This document shows, piece by piece, positions 15,737 to 22,888 of a stretch of 64,000 bases of DNA (within the stretch, counting starts at the first letter, position 1; every line of letters begins with the position of its first letter). A model generated the notes under the pieces. That model worked only from the letters and a program-made list of their open reading frames with translations, made no database searches and was not told the origin of the DNA. Origin of the DNA: Phocaeicola salanitronis DSM 18170. Its GTDB lineage: Bacteria; Bacteroidota; Bacteroidia; Bacteroidales; Bacteroidaceae. Both the position numbers and the translations under genes were made by a program. The stretch spans positions 2,868,001 through 2,932,000 of the forward strand of contig NC_015164.1 of assembly GCF_000190575.1 (NCBI RefSeq), in the 5' to 3' direction.

Positions 15737-16462
15737 TTATAACAATTTTACATTTTTCACTTCTACTATACCTCTTGAATCAACGACACCTGAAAACCGT
15801 TTGAAAGTGCCATCATCAAATTCAAGTATAAAATTAACCTTATCACCTTCAGTTGCATGTTTTACTACAGCACATAAGGTAGCTATACCATTATGAGGAA
15901 ATTCATTTATTCTTTGATGAGAATTTGCATCTTTCCAATAAACTTCAACAATTTCACCTACTGAACCCTCTTCTAAAACACGAGTAATTACTTTAAAGTT
16001 TTCTTCCTCCTTATATTCCTCCCACCAAAAGCCGTAAGTCGTGCTGACTCTCCTGTCCATTCTAACGGTTCTGTTTATATCCAACCGTGTAGGAGATATG
16101 AGGAAACGAGTAATCATAGGAGCATTTCCCTCCGCACTCATACTCTCCTCGTGAAAATAAAGGTACGCTTCATCAAAAGCGATTTCACGAAACATCATGT
16201 CATCCTTGGTATGAATTATCCGTCCGAACACAGGTATGGGTTCAGACCTTAAAAAGAAACTTTGAAGCGGTCTGTCCATATCGGCAAGCAGCATTTCCAA
16301 TACAGCATTACTGCTATCAGATTCCATCTCTACATAGATGTCTCCACCCAATATCCCAGTAGTAGGTCTACCTTTCCAATCAATGTTACGATAAAAGCCA
16401 TATTCATACCTTAATATATTATGCTTGTAACTATTTATTTCTAAGGTTATTTCAGAATTCAT
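15737..16462 (-). CDS. Hcp/TssD-like type VI secretion tube protein with C-terminal extension
   Basis: 241 aa. Residues 1-130 follow the Bacteroidetes TssD (Hcp) pattern: an initial LEINSYKHNI strand, then DWKGRPTTGILGGDIYVEMES, a helix with VLEMLLADMDRP, REIAFDEAYLYFHEES and GNAPMITRFLISP. The remaining ~110 residues are an extension with an Ig-like element (VEVYWKDANSHQRI), which resembles the N-terminal element of the next gene's product. Hcp proteins form the hexameric tube and carry effectors through the lumen or as fused domains. No other T6SS genes are in the window, so this is an orphan copy. It starts the cargo operon, with a -7 box at 16498-16505. The Hcp call is by motif pattern, not by search. 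Confidence 0.75.
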   Translation of the reverse strand: MNSEITLEINSYKHNILRYEYGFYRNIDWKGRPTTGILGGDIYVEMESDSSNAVLEMLLADMDRPLQSFFLRSEPIPVFGRIIHTKDDMMFREIAFDEAYLYFHEESMSAEGNAPMITRFLISPTRLDINRTVRMDRRVSTTYGFWWEEYKEEENFKVITRVLEEGSVGEIVEVYWKDANSHQRINEFPHNGIATLCAVVKHATEGDKVNFILEFDDGTFKRFSGVVDSRGIVEVKNVKLL

Positions 16463-16497
16463 ACTCTTTACTTTTATATGTTTAACATCATCAATCC

Positions 16498-16505
16498 CAA
16501 ATATA
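16498..16505 (-). promoter_or_regulatory. Promoter -7 box of the Hcp-effector operon
   Basis: On the minus strand TATATTTG (TAnnTTTG), 35 nt before the ATG at 16462. A -33 TTTG at ideal spacing was not seen. Confidence 0.5.
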
Positions 16506-16510
16506 TAAAA

Positions 16511-16588
16511 AATCAGGAAGAATGATATTATCTGAGCGGATTATCTCTGTTTATCTGTTCAAGAACATAAATATCTTTCTTCCTGATT
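16511..16588. terminator. Long-loop inverted repeat between mobilization and cargo modules
   Basis: A 12-bp perfect stem, 16511-16522 with 16577-16588, enclosing 54 nt. It stands just behind the coiled-coil mobilization gene and ahead of the Hcp promoter; it may end the mob transcript. Confidence 0.5.
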
Positions 16589-16595
16589 ATCAGTA

Positions 16596-17315
16596 TTAAC
16601 GGTTCTTCATCTTGTCAGCTTCCTTTTTCAACTGCTCGGCTTGTTCGTTGAGCAGTCTTGCACGCTCCAACGCTTCCGCCTGTTTCCGCAAGCGGTATTC
16701 AAAATCAATCACCGAATCCGTCAGGCTTCGGATAAAACGCTCATTTCTCTGCCATTTGAAATTGTTCTCCAGCAAATCAAGGGTCGTTCCATCTGCCTGT
16801 CCCTGCATCAGTAAATAGCGATATTTTATATCGTTGTCCTGTAACTGTTGTATTCGTGTAACCAAACGAATGTTCAACCATATGGAAGCGGAACAGAGAA
16901 CCAGCACTGCCGAAAAGATAAACAATCCCGGACGAATCCAAGAAGTAACCTTGTTGTAAATCCGTTGATAAAACGGTAAGGGAATTACACTTTCTTTCTC
17001 TGTCCTGTAAGCGTTCAATGTATCAACCATTGTTTTGAAACAACGATAGGTTTCCAATGATATTTTCTTGGTGTCCTCAATATGCTGCTGCTGACCTTGC
17101 ATCCTGTTCCGTACATCGTCAAGCTGACTTTGAATAGTCTGCAACTTCTCCACAGGAACAGCCGGGTTATTGTGCAGCCTCGACAATGCCTGTTCAATCG
17201 CTCCAAACCGTTCGAGAGTTTCCTCCCGACTGGCTGGGGTTATTTGTGCTTCCTGCTTCTCTTTCAGTTCAGTAACCATTGAGAGAAGCCCCTCTAAAAT
17301 CAGATTATCGTCCAT
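16596..17315 (-). CDS. Coiled-coil membrane protein of the mobilization module
   Basis: 239 aa. N-terminal helices (about 1-100) with heptad-like repeats, a single membrane segment at about 129-150 (PGLFIFSAVLVLCSASIWL), and a long C-terminal helical region rich in Glu, Ala, Gln and Lys. It is 5 bp downstream of the relaxase gene. Genes of this build commonly follow the relaxase in Bacteroides mobilizable elements and may tether the relaxosome to the membrane; I know of no proven function. Confidence 0.7.
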   Translation of the reverse strand: MDDNLILEGLLSMVTELKEKQEAQITPASREETLERFGAIEQALSRLHNNPAVPVEKLQTIQSQLDDVRNRMQGQQQHIEDTKKISLETYRCFKTMVDTLNAYRTEKESVIPLPFYQRIYNKVTSWIRPGLFIFSAVLVLCSASIWLNIRLVTRIQQLQDNDIKYRYLLMQGQADGTTLDLLENNFKWQRNERFIRSLTDSVIDFEYRLRKQAEALERARLLNEQAEQLKKEADKMKNR

Positions 17316-17320
17316 TCCGT

Positions 17321-18241
17321 TTACAATTTAAGTTGTCTTTTCTTTTTCTTCTTCTTTTTTAAGTAAGGATTATAAGGGTCTTCATTTGTCGGATTCGGAG
17401 AAAACAAGCCCCCACAACCTGAAAACAAAGATGTACCGCCGTTCTCCCGGACTGGAGCCTGTTCCCGGACTAGTGCACCAACTTGTTGCCCATTATGTTC
17501 AGCGACGGTTACCAACCCCGTATCTCCGAAAAATCCGTCCAATTTGGAGAAACTGAAACTGCGGTCTATCTCTGAACCCTTGAACGTATATTCTCCTTTG
17601 GTAAAGGATATGCCCTGTATCTCATCACTCTTTCCCTTATGCTTGAATTGGATGGTGATGTCCTTTTCCGCCAACCGCTTTTGTAGCTGCTGCCAGTTCC
17701 GGGATTTTCCGATTTCATTCTTCACAGCCGTGTAAATCTCGTATTTCGACTTGTCCGGCTCTTTCAATCGGTGTTGCTTTACCTGCTCCTTGCCACCTGC
17801 GAAATAAAGCCCGTGCTTGGCTTTTAGCTTCTTGCATACCTGCTCATTGCGGTACATATCGTTTCTGTCCGATATGGTCTTGCCGTTGTTGTCTATGCGG
17901 TTAAACACGATATGCACATGAGGGTGTTCCCTGTCCTGATGGCGCACGATGATGTACTGCGTATCGGTGATTTTCATTTCACGCATATACTCCTGTGCAA
18001 GCTGTACCATTTTCTCATCCGTCAGATTGGGCGCATCCACTACCGAATAGCTTAGCGCAATATGTCCGACCGGCTTTTTCAGACCGGGATTCATCCCTGC
18101 CTGTGTGCAGAAACTGCGGATTATATCTCCCCGGCTTTCCGTCAGTACCCCGTCCGCATGAAGCAAAGCCGCCTGTTCCTTGCCCAGCACATAGTTTACA
18201 CACCCCTTAAAACCGCTTCCCTTTTTTATTTTTCCAATCAT
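17321..18241 (-). CDS. Relaxase (MOBP-type mobilization nuclease)
   Basis: 306 aa. The N-terminal relaxase domain contains GSGFKGCVNYVL, GHIALSYS and the metal-binding motif H-x-DREHPHVHIVFNRID (three-His motif III). A catalytic Tyr is expected near the N-terminus (Tyr17 in CVNYVL is a candidate). It nicks oriT and leads the strand into the recipient. The C-terminal tail is very basic (a Lys run near the end, then RQLKL). The start overlaps the relaxosome gene by 35 bp. The nick-site candidate lies 5' of that gene. Confidence 0.88.
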   Translation of the reverse strand: MIGKIKKGSGFKGCVNYVLGKEQAALLHADGVLTESRGDIIRSFCTQAGMNPGLKKPVGHIALSYSVVDAPNLTDEKMVQLAQEYMREMKITDTQYIIVRHQDREHPHVHIVFNRIDNNGKTISDRNDMYRNEQVCKKLKAKHGLYFAGGKEQVKQHRLKEPDKSKYEIYTAVKNEIGKSRNWQQLQKRLAEKDITIQFKHKGKSDEIQGISFTKGEYTFKGSEIDRSFSFSKLDGFFGDTGLVTVAEHNGQQVGALVREQAPVRENGGTSLFSGCGGLFSPNPTNEDPYNPYLKKKKKKKRQLKL

Positions 18242-18590
18242 CGGACAACTGGTTTATGATTTCGACAATCCCATTTTTGAGTTTTACCAACTCCACCGCT
18301 ACAAGCGCAAACCCTCCTGCGTTTGCCCGATGTGCCAACTGGTTGAGGTTGTTGGCTTCTCCTGCCAGCTTGCGGATGGTGTCCGCATCCTGCCTGTTCA
18401 GACGTGGAACGACCTCTGCCGTAATAATAGCCTGCCGGACATATTCGCTGACCTTTACTCCGGCTTCTCCGGCTCGCCTTTTGACTGCGTAGTATTGCAG
18501 TTTTGTCAGCTTCGTACTGACTACCCTGTTCTGTCTTTCCAGTGTCTTTTTTACCGGGCGCCCCCCCGGCTTATCCTTTATCTCTGTCAT
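18207..18590 (-). CDS. Relaxosome accessory protein (MobC/ribbon-helix-helix type)
   Basis: 127 aa. A basic N-terminus, then a ribbon-helix-helix-like segment (VVSTKLTKLQYYAVKRRA, followed by VKVSEYVRQAII), then the MobC-type helix ANNLNQLAHRANAGG. It binds oriT and loads the relaxase. It is the first gene of the mob operon, overlaps the relaxase gene, and starts 10 nt from the region holding the oriT candidate. Confidence 0.8.
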   Translation of the reverse strand: MTEIKDKPGGRPVKKTLERQNRVVSTKLTKLQYYAVKRRAGEAGVKVSEYVRQAIITAEVVPRLNRQDADTIRKLAGEANNLNQLAHRANAGGFALVAVELVKLKNGIVEIINQLSDDWKNKKGKRF

Positions 18591-18624
18591 ACTTTTTCGT
18601 TTTAGATGATGTCTTAAAAATTGC

Positions 18625-18724
18625 GACCAACGGGAGAAATCTTCTTTGCGGTGAGCAAAGCAAGGTGGTTTCGGTCTACCGAAACATAACCTTGCTTCCC
18701 CTAAGAAACATCTGCCCGTTGGTC
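18625..18724. other. Candidate origin of transfer (oriT)
   Basis: Between the primase and relaxosome genes lies a set of nested inverted repeats. The outer arms are gaccaacggg (18625-18634) and cccgttggtc (18715-18724). The inner hairpin pairs 18660-18666 with 18689-18695 and 18668-18675 with 18678-18685. A small hairpin lies at 18644-18660. Nested repeats upstream of the first mob gene are typical for oriT. The nick position is not assigned. Confidence 0.6.
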
Positions 18725-18745
18725 ACGGTGTCTGTCTCCACAGGG

Positions 18746-19675
18746 TTAGATTCCCCTGCCTTTCTTCTGCCTTAGCACCGGATTCTGTCCGTTTTTCTGT
18801 TCCTGCTTCCTGCCGCACAGGTAATCGTTCAGGTCGGAATATTCCCGGTAATTGTGCGAGAAATCCCGTACCCGATAGGAGTATTCCGCTGTGATGGCTT
18901 GCGTCGCCCGGAAGCCTGCCTCGTCATTGTCGAGCAAGCAGTGGATGCGTTCATACTGCCCCAATGCGTCAATGGCTTTCGGAACATTGGCGGTGGAGTT
19001 GAGTATGACGTAATCCTGCCCGTTCAGATTGGGCAAGGCGGGACAGTTCTTTGTCCTTAGCGTGAGGAATGAAAGATAGTCCATAAAGCCCTCGAACACC
19101 AGGCATTTCTCCCTCGGTTCGCCCTGTTGCCGGATATGGATGATGTCTTTCGGTGCGATGCAGCCTTTGAAAAAGGAGTTGCGCACCTCGTAGCCGCCAG
19201 CCACATTCGGGAAACCGATGGCAAAGTAGGGCTTGCCGTCATGGGTGAAACGTAGTTCCCTACATTCTCTTTTTGCCAGTTCGGTATTGATGTACCGTTC
19301 TTGCAAGTAACGGAGCAATGCCGGATGGGTGAGGTCACGGACTTCCAAATGTTGAAAACTCGGTGCCGACCTTTGCTGCCGAAAAGAAAAACTGACCGGG
19401 CGGACATGCTGTGCCTGTTCTGCTATCCGGTTTAAGAGGTACGGCAGATGGTCGGAACAGTAAAGTTCCTGTGCCAGTGCGATGATGTTGCCGCCTTTGC
19501 CAGCCCCGAAGTCATACCATTGTTCCCGTTCTGTGTTTACTTTAAAGGATGCTTCATGTTCCTCCCTCAGTGGCGATTTGTACCATAGATTCGCTCCCTG
19601 CTGCTTGACGGGTGAATATCCCAGACTGTGCAGGTAATCGGTGATGGGTATTTTCTTTGCTTCTTCAATGTTCAT
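18746..19675 (-). CDS. DNA primase-like protein (CHC2-like fold plus Toprim)
   Basis: 309 aa. The N-terminal region resembles the CHC2 primase module (ITDYLHSLG, LWYKSPLREE, WYDFGAGKGGNIIAL), but without the zinc cysteines. A Toprim domain follows, with LVFEGFMDYLSFL and LLDNDEAGFRA, the acidic metal-binding motifs. Such primases support replication of the excised or transferred element. Ends before the oriT region. Confidence 0.85.
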   Translation of the reverse strand: MNIEEAKKIPITDYLHSLGYSPVKQQGANLWYKSPLREEHEASFKVNTEREQWYDFGAGKGGNIIALAQELYCSDHLPYLLNRIAEQAQHVRPVSFSFRQQRSAPSFQHLEVRDLTHPALLRYLQERYINTELAKRECRELRFTHDGKPYFAIGFPNVAGGYEVRNSFFKGCIAPKDIIHIRQQGEPREKCLVFEGFMDYLSFLTLRTKNCPALPNLNGQDYVILNSTANVPKAIDALGQYERIHCLLDNDEAGFRATQAITAEYSYRVRDFSHNYREYSDLNDYLCGRKQEQKNGQNPVLRQKKGRGI

Positions 19676-19837
19676 AATGCAAACTTTTTAGTGGATGATG
19701 AATAATTGGGAAGTGTACCAGTCCGGTTTAGACCTTCATATATACGCCCGTACTGTACCGGACTTGATTGCCGGGAGTGACGGGAAACGGGAAGTCTGTT
19801 CCCCTTATATATATGTCCGAACTAAACCAAACCTGTT

Positions 19838-20911
19838 TTAGTAGTGAAAATCGGGATTGTAACGGTATCCCTTTCCTTCCTTTACAATCATACACTTGTT
19901 CACGAGGAACGTGTTCAATGCCACGAGGACATTGCGTCCCCGCTCGTAGCCGATGCTTGCATAGCCCTGCTTCAACGCCTGTATGACGTTGAAATAGCCC
20001 TGCACGGTGCGCTTGCCGAAACCGTTTTCCAACGCCGTGCGGTGCTGCTGTTCAGTCAGTTCCGTAAGCGGGAAACTTTTTTCCTGCTTGGGCTGCTGGA
20101 ATACATAGCCGTCCACGACTTCGGGCAATGCGCTGTCGTTGATGCGGAAGGCGAAAGGTTCGAAGTCCCGGTCACGTATGTGCATCGCCTTTACCTCGCT
20201 GATGTTCCCGTCCTGCGTGCTCTTGGTTATTTGCAGGACGGTTTCCGCCTTGTTGTTCAGTTCCGTACCGATATGTCCCCTCGTATTGTCATCCCCCTTG
20301 TTCAGATGCAGCACGGTATGAATGTGCAGGTTGTATCCGCTTGACCAGCGCATGAGCAGGTTAATCAGGCCGGTCGATTCGCTGGGGCTGTTGATGTCAT
20401 ACATCAGGTCGCGGATGCCGTCAATGATGAGCAGCCCCACATCGGGCATGTTCTCCAGCATATACTCGATAATCCGCTTCCGCATGTCAGGGGTCTGTTC
20501 CCGAAGTACGATGAAAACAAAGTCGTCCCTGTCTTGGTCGGTCGGCAGCCCGGCAAGCCGCAGGATGCGTTCCATCACCTTGTGGCAATGGTATCTGCTC
20601 TGTTCGGTGTCCACATAAAGGATTTTCCGTTTGTCCGGAGGCAGGCACGCCGAATAGTGCAGCACCTCGTCATTGGTCAGTGCCGCTGCAACGATGGCGG
20701 AGATGTTGAACGTCTTCTTGCTTTTCGCCTTGCCTGTGGAGGCGCTGAAGTTGCCCAGCGTCCCGATGGTGGAGCCGTTCACCCAAAGGATTTCAGGCGG
20801 CACATCGTAAGTGTCCGTCACTTTCAGGCGGATGCTTTTCCAAAGGGCAGCAAAATCTTCCTTATTCATAATGGTGTCCCCTTTAGCCTCCGTGCTTTTC
20901 TTGTTTTCCAT
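19838..20911 (-). CDS. RepA-like AAA+/RecA-fold ATPase of the element
   Basis: About 357 aa from the ATG at 20911 (MENKKSTEAKG); a frame continues upstream but would overlap the excisionase-like gene. A P-loop-like segment (GNFSASTGKAKSKKT), a Walker-B-like strand LLIIDGIRDLMYD and RDRDFEPF place it with the RecA-like replication ATPases (AAA_25/RepA helicase group) of mobilizable elements. The C-terminus looks like a winged-helix region. It probably drives replication of the excised circle together with the primase. Confidence 0.75.
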   Translation of the reverse strand: MENKKSTEAKGDTIMNKEDFAALWKSIRLKVTDTYDVPPEILWVNGSTIGTLGNFSASTGKAKSKKTFNISAIVAAALTNDEVLHYSACLPPDKRKILYVDTEQSRYHCHKVMERILRLAGLPTDQDRDDFVFIVLREQTPDMRKRIIEYMLENMPDVGLLIIDGIRDLMYDINSPSESTGLINLLMRWSSGYNLHIHTVLHLNKGDDNTRGHIGTELNNKAETVLQITKSTQDGNISEVKAMHIRDRDFEPFAFRINDSALPEVVDGYVFQQPKQEKSFPLTELTEQQHRTALENGFGKRTVQGYFNVIQALKQGYASIGYERGRNVLVALNTFLVNKCMIVKEGKGYRYNPDFHY

Positions 20912-20916
20912 GGGCT

Positions 20917-21204
20917 TTACTTCTTTAAGGGATGGTTGAGAACATACTTCTGCGCTTCCTGCTCTATCTGCGTTTTGGTCTTTACCGGATTCTGGCGGAG
21001 CCATGCTTCCAGTTCGGACTTCTCAAAATAAAGCATCTTCCCCTGCGGCTTGTAATGGGGAATCAGATTGCCCGAAGTCAGCTTGTAAAGGTAACTTTTG
21101 GACAGGTTGAGGAATGTGCTCGCTTCATCAAAGCTAAGCACGTTCTTGGTTAGGAACAACATTCTTTCGAGTTCTTCCACTCGCATTTCCAAAGTTTTTT
21201 CCAT
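20917..21204 (-). CDS. Excisionase-family HTH DNA-binding protein
   Basis: 95 aa from the ATG at 21204 (MEKTLEMRVEEL); a longer frame to 21288 adds residues unlike the family. The MerR/excisionase helix-turn-helix is clear: VLSFDEASTFLNLSKSYLYK, then IPHYKPQGKMLYFEKSEL and EAWL. It should bind att-proximal or promoter DNA and steer excision, or act as a replication regulator. It lies 5 bp upstream of the RepA-like gene, so the two are cotranscribed. Confidence 0.82.
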   Translation of the reverse strand: MEKTLEMRVEELERMLFLTKNVLSFDEASTFLNLSKSYLYKLTSGNLIPHYKPQGKMLYFEKSELEAWLRQNPVKTKTQIEQEAQKYVLNHPLKK

Positions 21205-21436
21205 ATTGCTTGAAACTTTTTGGTGAAACAATATGAAGGTGCGCACCCTCGTTTTATTTTTGATGGAGCAAAAATCGGCATCCTCCAAAACATCAACACA
21301 TAAGTTACGGGTAACTCACGTGAAATATTTTTGTTTTGACCTATGCCGACATGCCGCATCGTTTTGTTAACGGGGGCAAAGTTAAAGGCTTGGAAATGAA
21401 GTCTAATTGAGCTTTGTTTGACCGCTCAGACTATGC

Positions 21437-22345
21437 TCAACCTTTTTGCAGTTGCTTGATGTATTTGTCTATGATTTCGTATCCTTTCGGGTAGATGCAC
21501 TTCACGTTGTCTGTCGCGCTCGACAAGTCGCTGCGTGTGAGGTATTTGTCTTTTATCTTGGCAAGTACCAGCTTGTTGTTGGCTATGACGGACTGCCACT
21601 CATAAGCGATATAGTTGTAGCAGCTAAGCTGCATCATCAGATAAGCCAGCAAGCGGTTGTTGTTGGACTTCAATACCCCGTTCAGTTTGCAGGCGAAGAA
21701 GTCCGAAAGGATTTTCGGGGTGATTGTCGTGGTGAATATGTGCGCTTCGTTGATACATTCGACCAACAGTTTGATTTGTTGCGAGGTAAGGACTGATTTG
21801 AATGGATTGGATTTCCCGACTATCTTGGTTGGCTCAGGCTGTGCCTTCTCTTCTTCTTTTGGCTGTTCTTCTGATTTCTCATCCAAAGGAACAGGGGCAT
21901 GACTGGCGTTCTCCAGTTGTTGGAGGTATTCCAGATATTGGGTCTGCATGACAAGGCGCACAATGGAAGAAAAGAACGGAAGCTGCTCATCATAGCAAGT
22001 GGAAGATTGCAGGTATTTGTCCATATCAAAAGAAGAACATTGGAACGAAATATATTTTTTCCGCTCGTCAAGAGAGAGATTTTCGAAGAAACCGCTTTCC
22101 CAAAGGAAGTCCGGCATCAGTATGTCAAAACGTATATTGTGCAAGGCACGGTTCTTTTGGCATAGGGATACAAGGTTCTCGGTTACGTTGAAAATTTCTT
22201 CCCGGATGTAGTCTTTCATTTGTGCTTCCGTTAGGTATTCACGCTTTAAGGCAAGCGCATTAGTTTTCATCCCGTATTCATGGGCAACACATTTATCAAG
22301 TAACTGCTGTATCTTTTTGAAGTTGGTTTCTCTGAAATCTTCCAT
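21437..22345 (-). CDS. Conserved hypothetical protein of Bacteroides mobilizable elements
   Basis: 302 aa, mostly helical, no signal or membrane segment. The centre (about residues 160-180) is a Glu/Pro/Lys-rich linker that separates two domains. The C-terminal part contains LKSNNNRLLAYLMMQLSCY. It occupies the right end of the element, between the replication genes and the tRNA. Proteins of this type are seen next to rep genes in related elements, but I cannot assign a function. Confidence 0.6.
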   Translation of the reverse strand: MEDFRETNFKKIQQLLDKCVAHEYGMKTNALALKREYLTEAQMKDYIREEIFNVTENLVSLCQKNRALHNIRFDILMPDFLWESGFFENLSLDERKKYISFQCSSFDMDKYLQSSTCYDEQLPFFSSIVRLVMQTQYLEYLQQLENASHAPVPLDEKSEEQPKEEEKAQPEPTKIVGKSNPFKSVLTSQQIKLLVECINEAHIFTTTITPKILSDFFACKLNGVLKSNNNRLLAYLMMQLSCYNYIAYEWQSVIANNKLVLAKIKDKYLTRSDLSSATDNVKCIYPKGYEIIDKYIKQLQKG

Positions 22346-22516
22346 ATACGTTGTGCATTAAAATCGGTTTGGGTTACAAAGATAAGTGATGGATACCGTT
22401 TTCAAAGCAAACAAAAGCAGGAGAAAGGAAGAAATATGCAGCATCTTCGTTAATAAAGCATAAATATAAGGTTGCTAAAATGGCGAAAGTACTCTTTCTT
22501 TTTCTTTTCGTCAGGA

Positions 22517-22532
22517 AGTACACTTTTAGTAC
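22517..22532. repeat. Candidate integrase arm-type site, right
   Basis: Same 16-mer, agtacacttttagtac, as at 7441-7456, in direct orientation and 53 nt inside the right att core. Confidence 0.5.
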
Positions 22533-22547
22533 GCCCGATAAAAAGAA

Positions 22548-22581
22548 AAACCCTTGATAATCAGTTGATTACCAAGGGTTT
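22548..22581 (-). terminator. Element-supplied terminator behind tRNA-Leu
   Basis: Stem 22548-22556 with 22573-22581 (AAACCCTTG/CAAGGGTTT), followed on the minus strand by T-rich sequence. It stands directly 3' of the tRNA gene and belongs to the mobile element, replacing the host terminator now found at 7274-7310. Confidence 0.75.
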
Positions 22582-22584
22582 GAA

Positions 22585-22598
22585 GTACCCAGACCCGG
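22585..22598. other. attR core in the 3' end of tRNA-Leu
   Basis: GTACCCAGACCCGG, identical to attL at 7313-7326. It covers the acceptor and T-arm end of the tRNA, so insertion leaves a complete tRNA. Confidence 0.85.
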
Positions 22599-22669
22599 GG
22601 TCGAACCGGGATGGATGTTACTCCACTGGTGTTTGAGACCAGCGCGTCTACCGATTCCGCCATCTGGGC
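22586..22669 (-). tRNA. tRNA-Leu(CAA)
   Basis: 84 nt with a long variable arm, as in class II tRNA-Leu. The acceptor arm GCCCAGA pairs with TCTGGGT, the anticodon loop is CTCAAAC (anticodon CAA), and the T-arm has GGTTCGACCC. The 3' end is formed by the att core. A -7 box TACCTTTG (minus strand, 22689-22696) lies 20 nt upstream. Confidence 0.95.
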
Positions 22670-22688
22670 ATTCCGTTGAATTGCGGTG

Positions 22689-22696
22689 CAAAGGTA
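22689..22696 (-). promoter_or_regulatory. tRNA-Leu promoter -7 box
   Basis: Minus-strand TACCTTTG, 19 nt before the tRNA 5' end, with TTTG (22717-22720) about 20 nt further upstream in -33 position. Confidence 0.6.
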
Positions 22697-22836
22697 GAGG
22701 TTTTATGTCAAACTTCCAAATATTTAATGCGATTTTTTCATTTTCCCAGTGAAATTAACTCTGTTGGCAGGGTAGGGAAGGGCTTCTTGTTTGCGCGTAT
22801 GGACATGTGCATCAACACGAATGCCCGTGTAAGCCG

Positions 22837-22872
22837 GCGCGGGAGGTCGCGGAGGCTTGCACGGGCAGCCGT
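22837..22872 (+). repeat. GC-rich 36-nt intergenic repeat, copy 1
   Basis: Matches 37568-37603 at 27 of 36 positions, including the shared end cacgggcagccgt. It overlaps a 13-bp imperfect stem (22823-22835 with 22854-22866). It lies 3' of the MFS gene. Confidence 0.45.
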
Positions 22873-22888
22873 GCTTTTAACTTTTGCT

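Larger units (their letters stand above)
7313..22598. mobile_element. Integrative mobilizable element in tRNA-Leu(CAA)
   Basis: Bounded by the 14-bp direct repeat GTACCCAGACCCGG at 7313-7326 and 22585-22598; the right copy is the 3' end of tRNA-Leu. It encodes a tyrosine integrase, excisionase-like HTH protein, RepA-like ATPase, primase, oriT candidate, relaxosome protein and relaxase, but no conjugation pore, so it would need a helper. Elements of the NBU type in Bacteroides also use a tRNA-Leu 3' end with a 14-bp core (family knowledge; I did not compare sequences). The cargo at 10-16.5 kb is far more AT-rich than either the host genes or the mobilization module, suggesting a separate origin. 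Confidence 0.9.
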
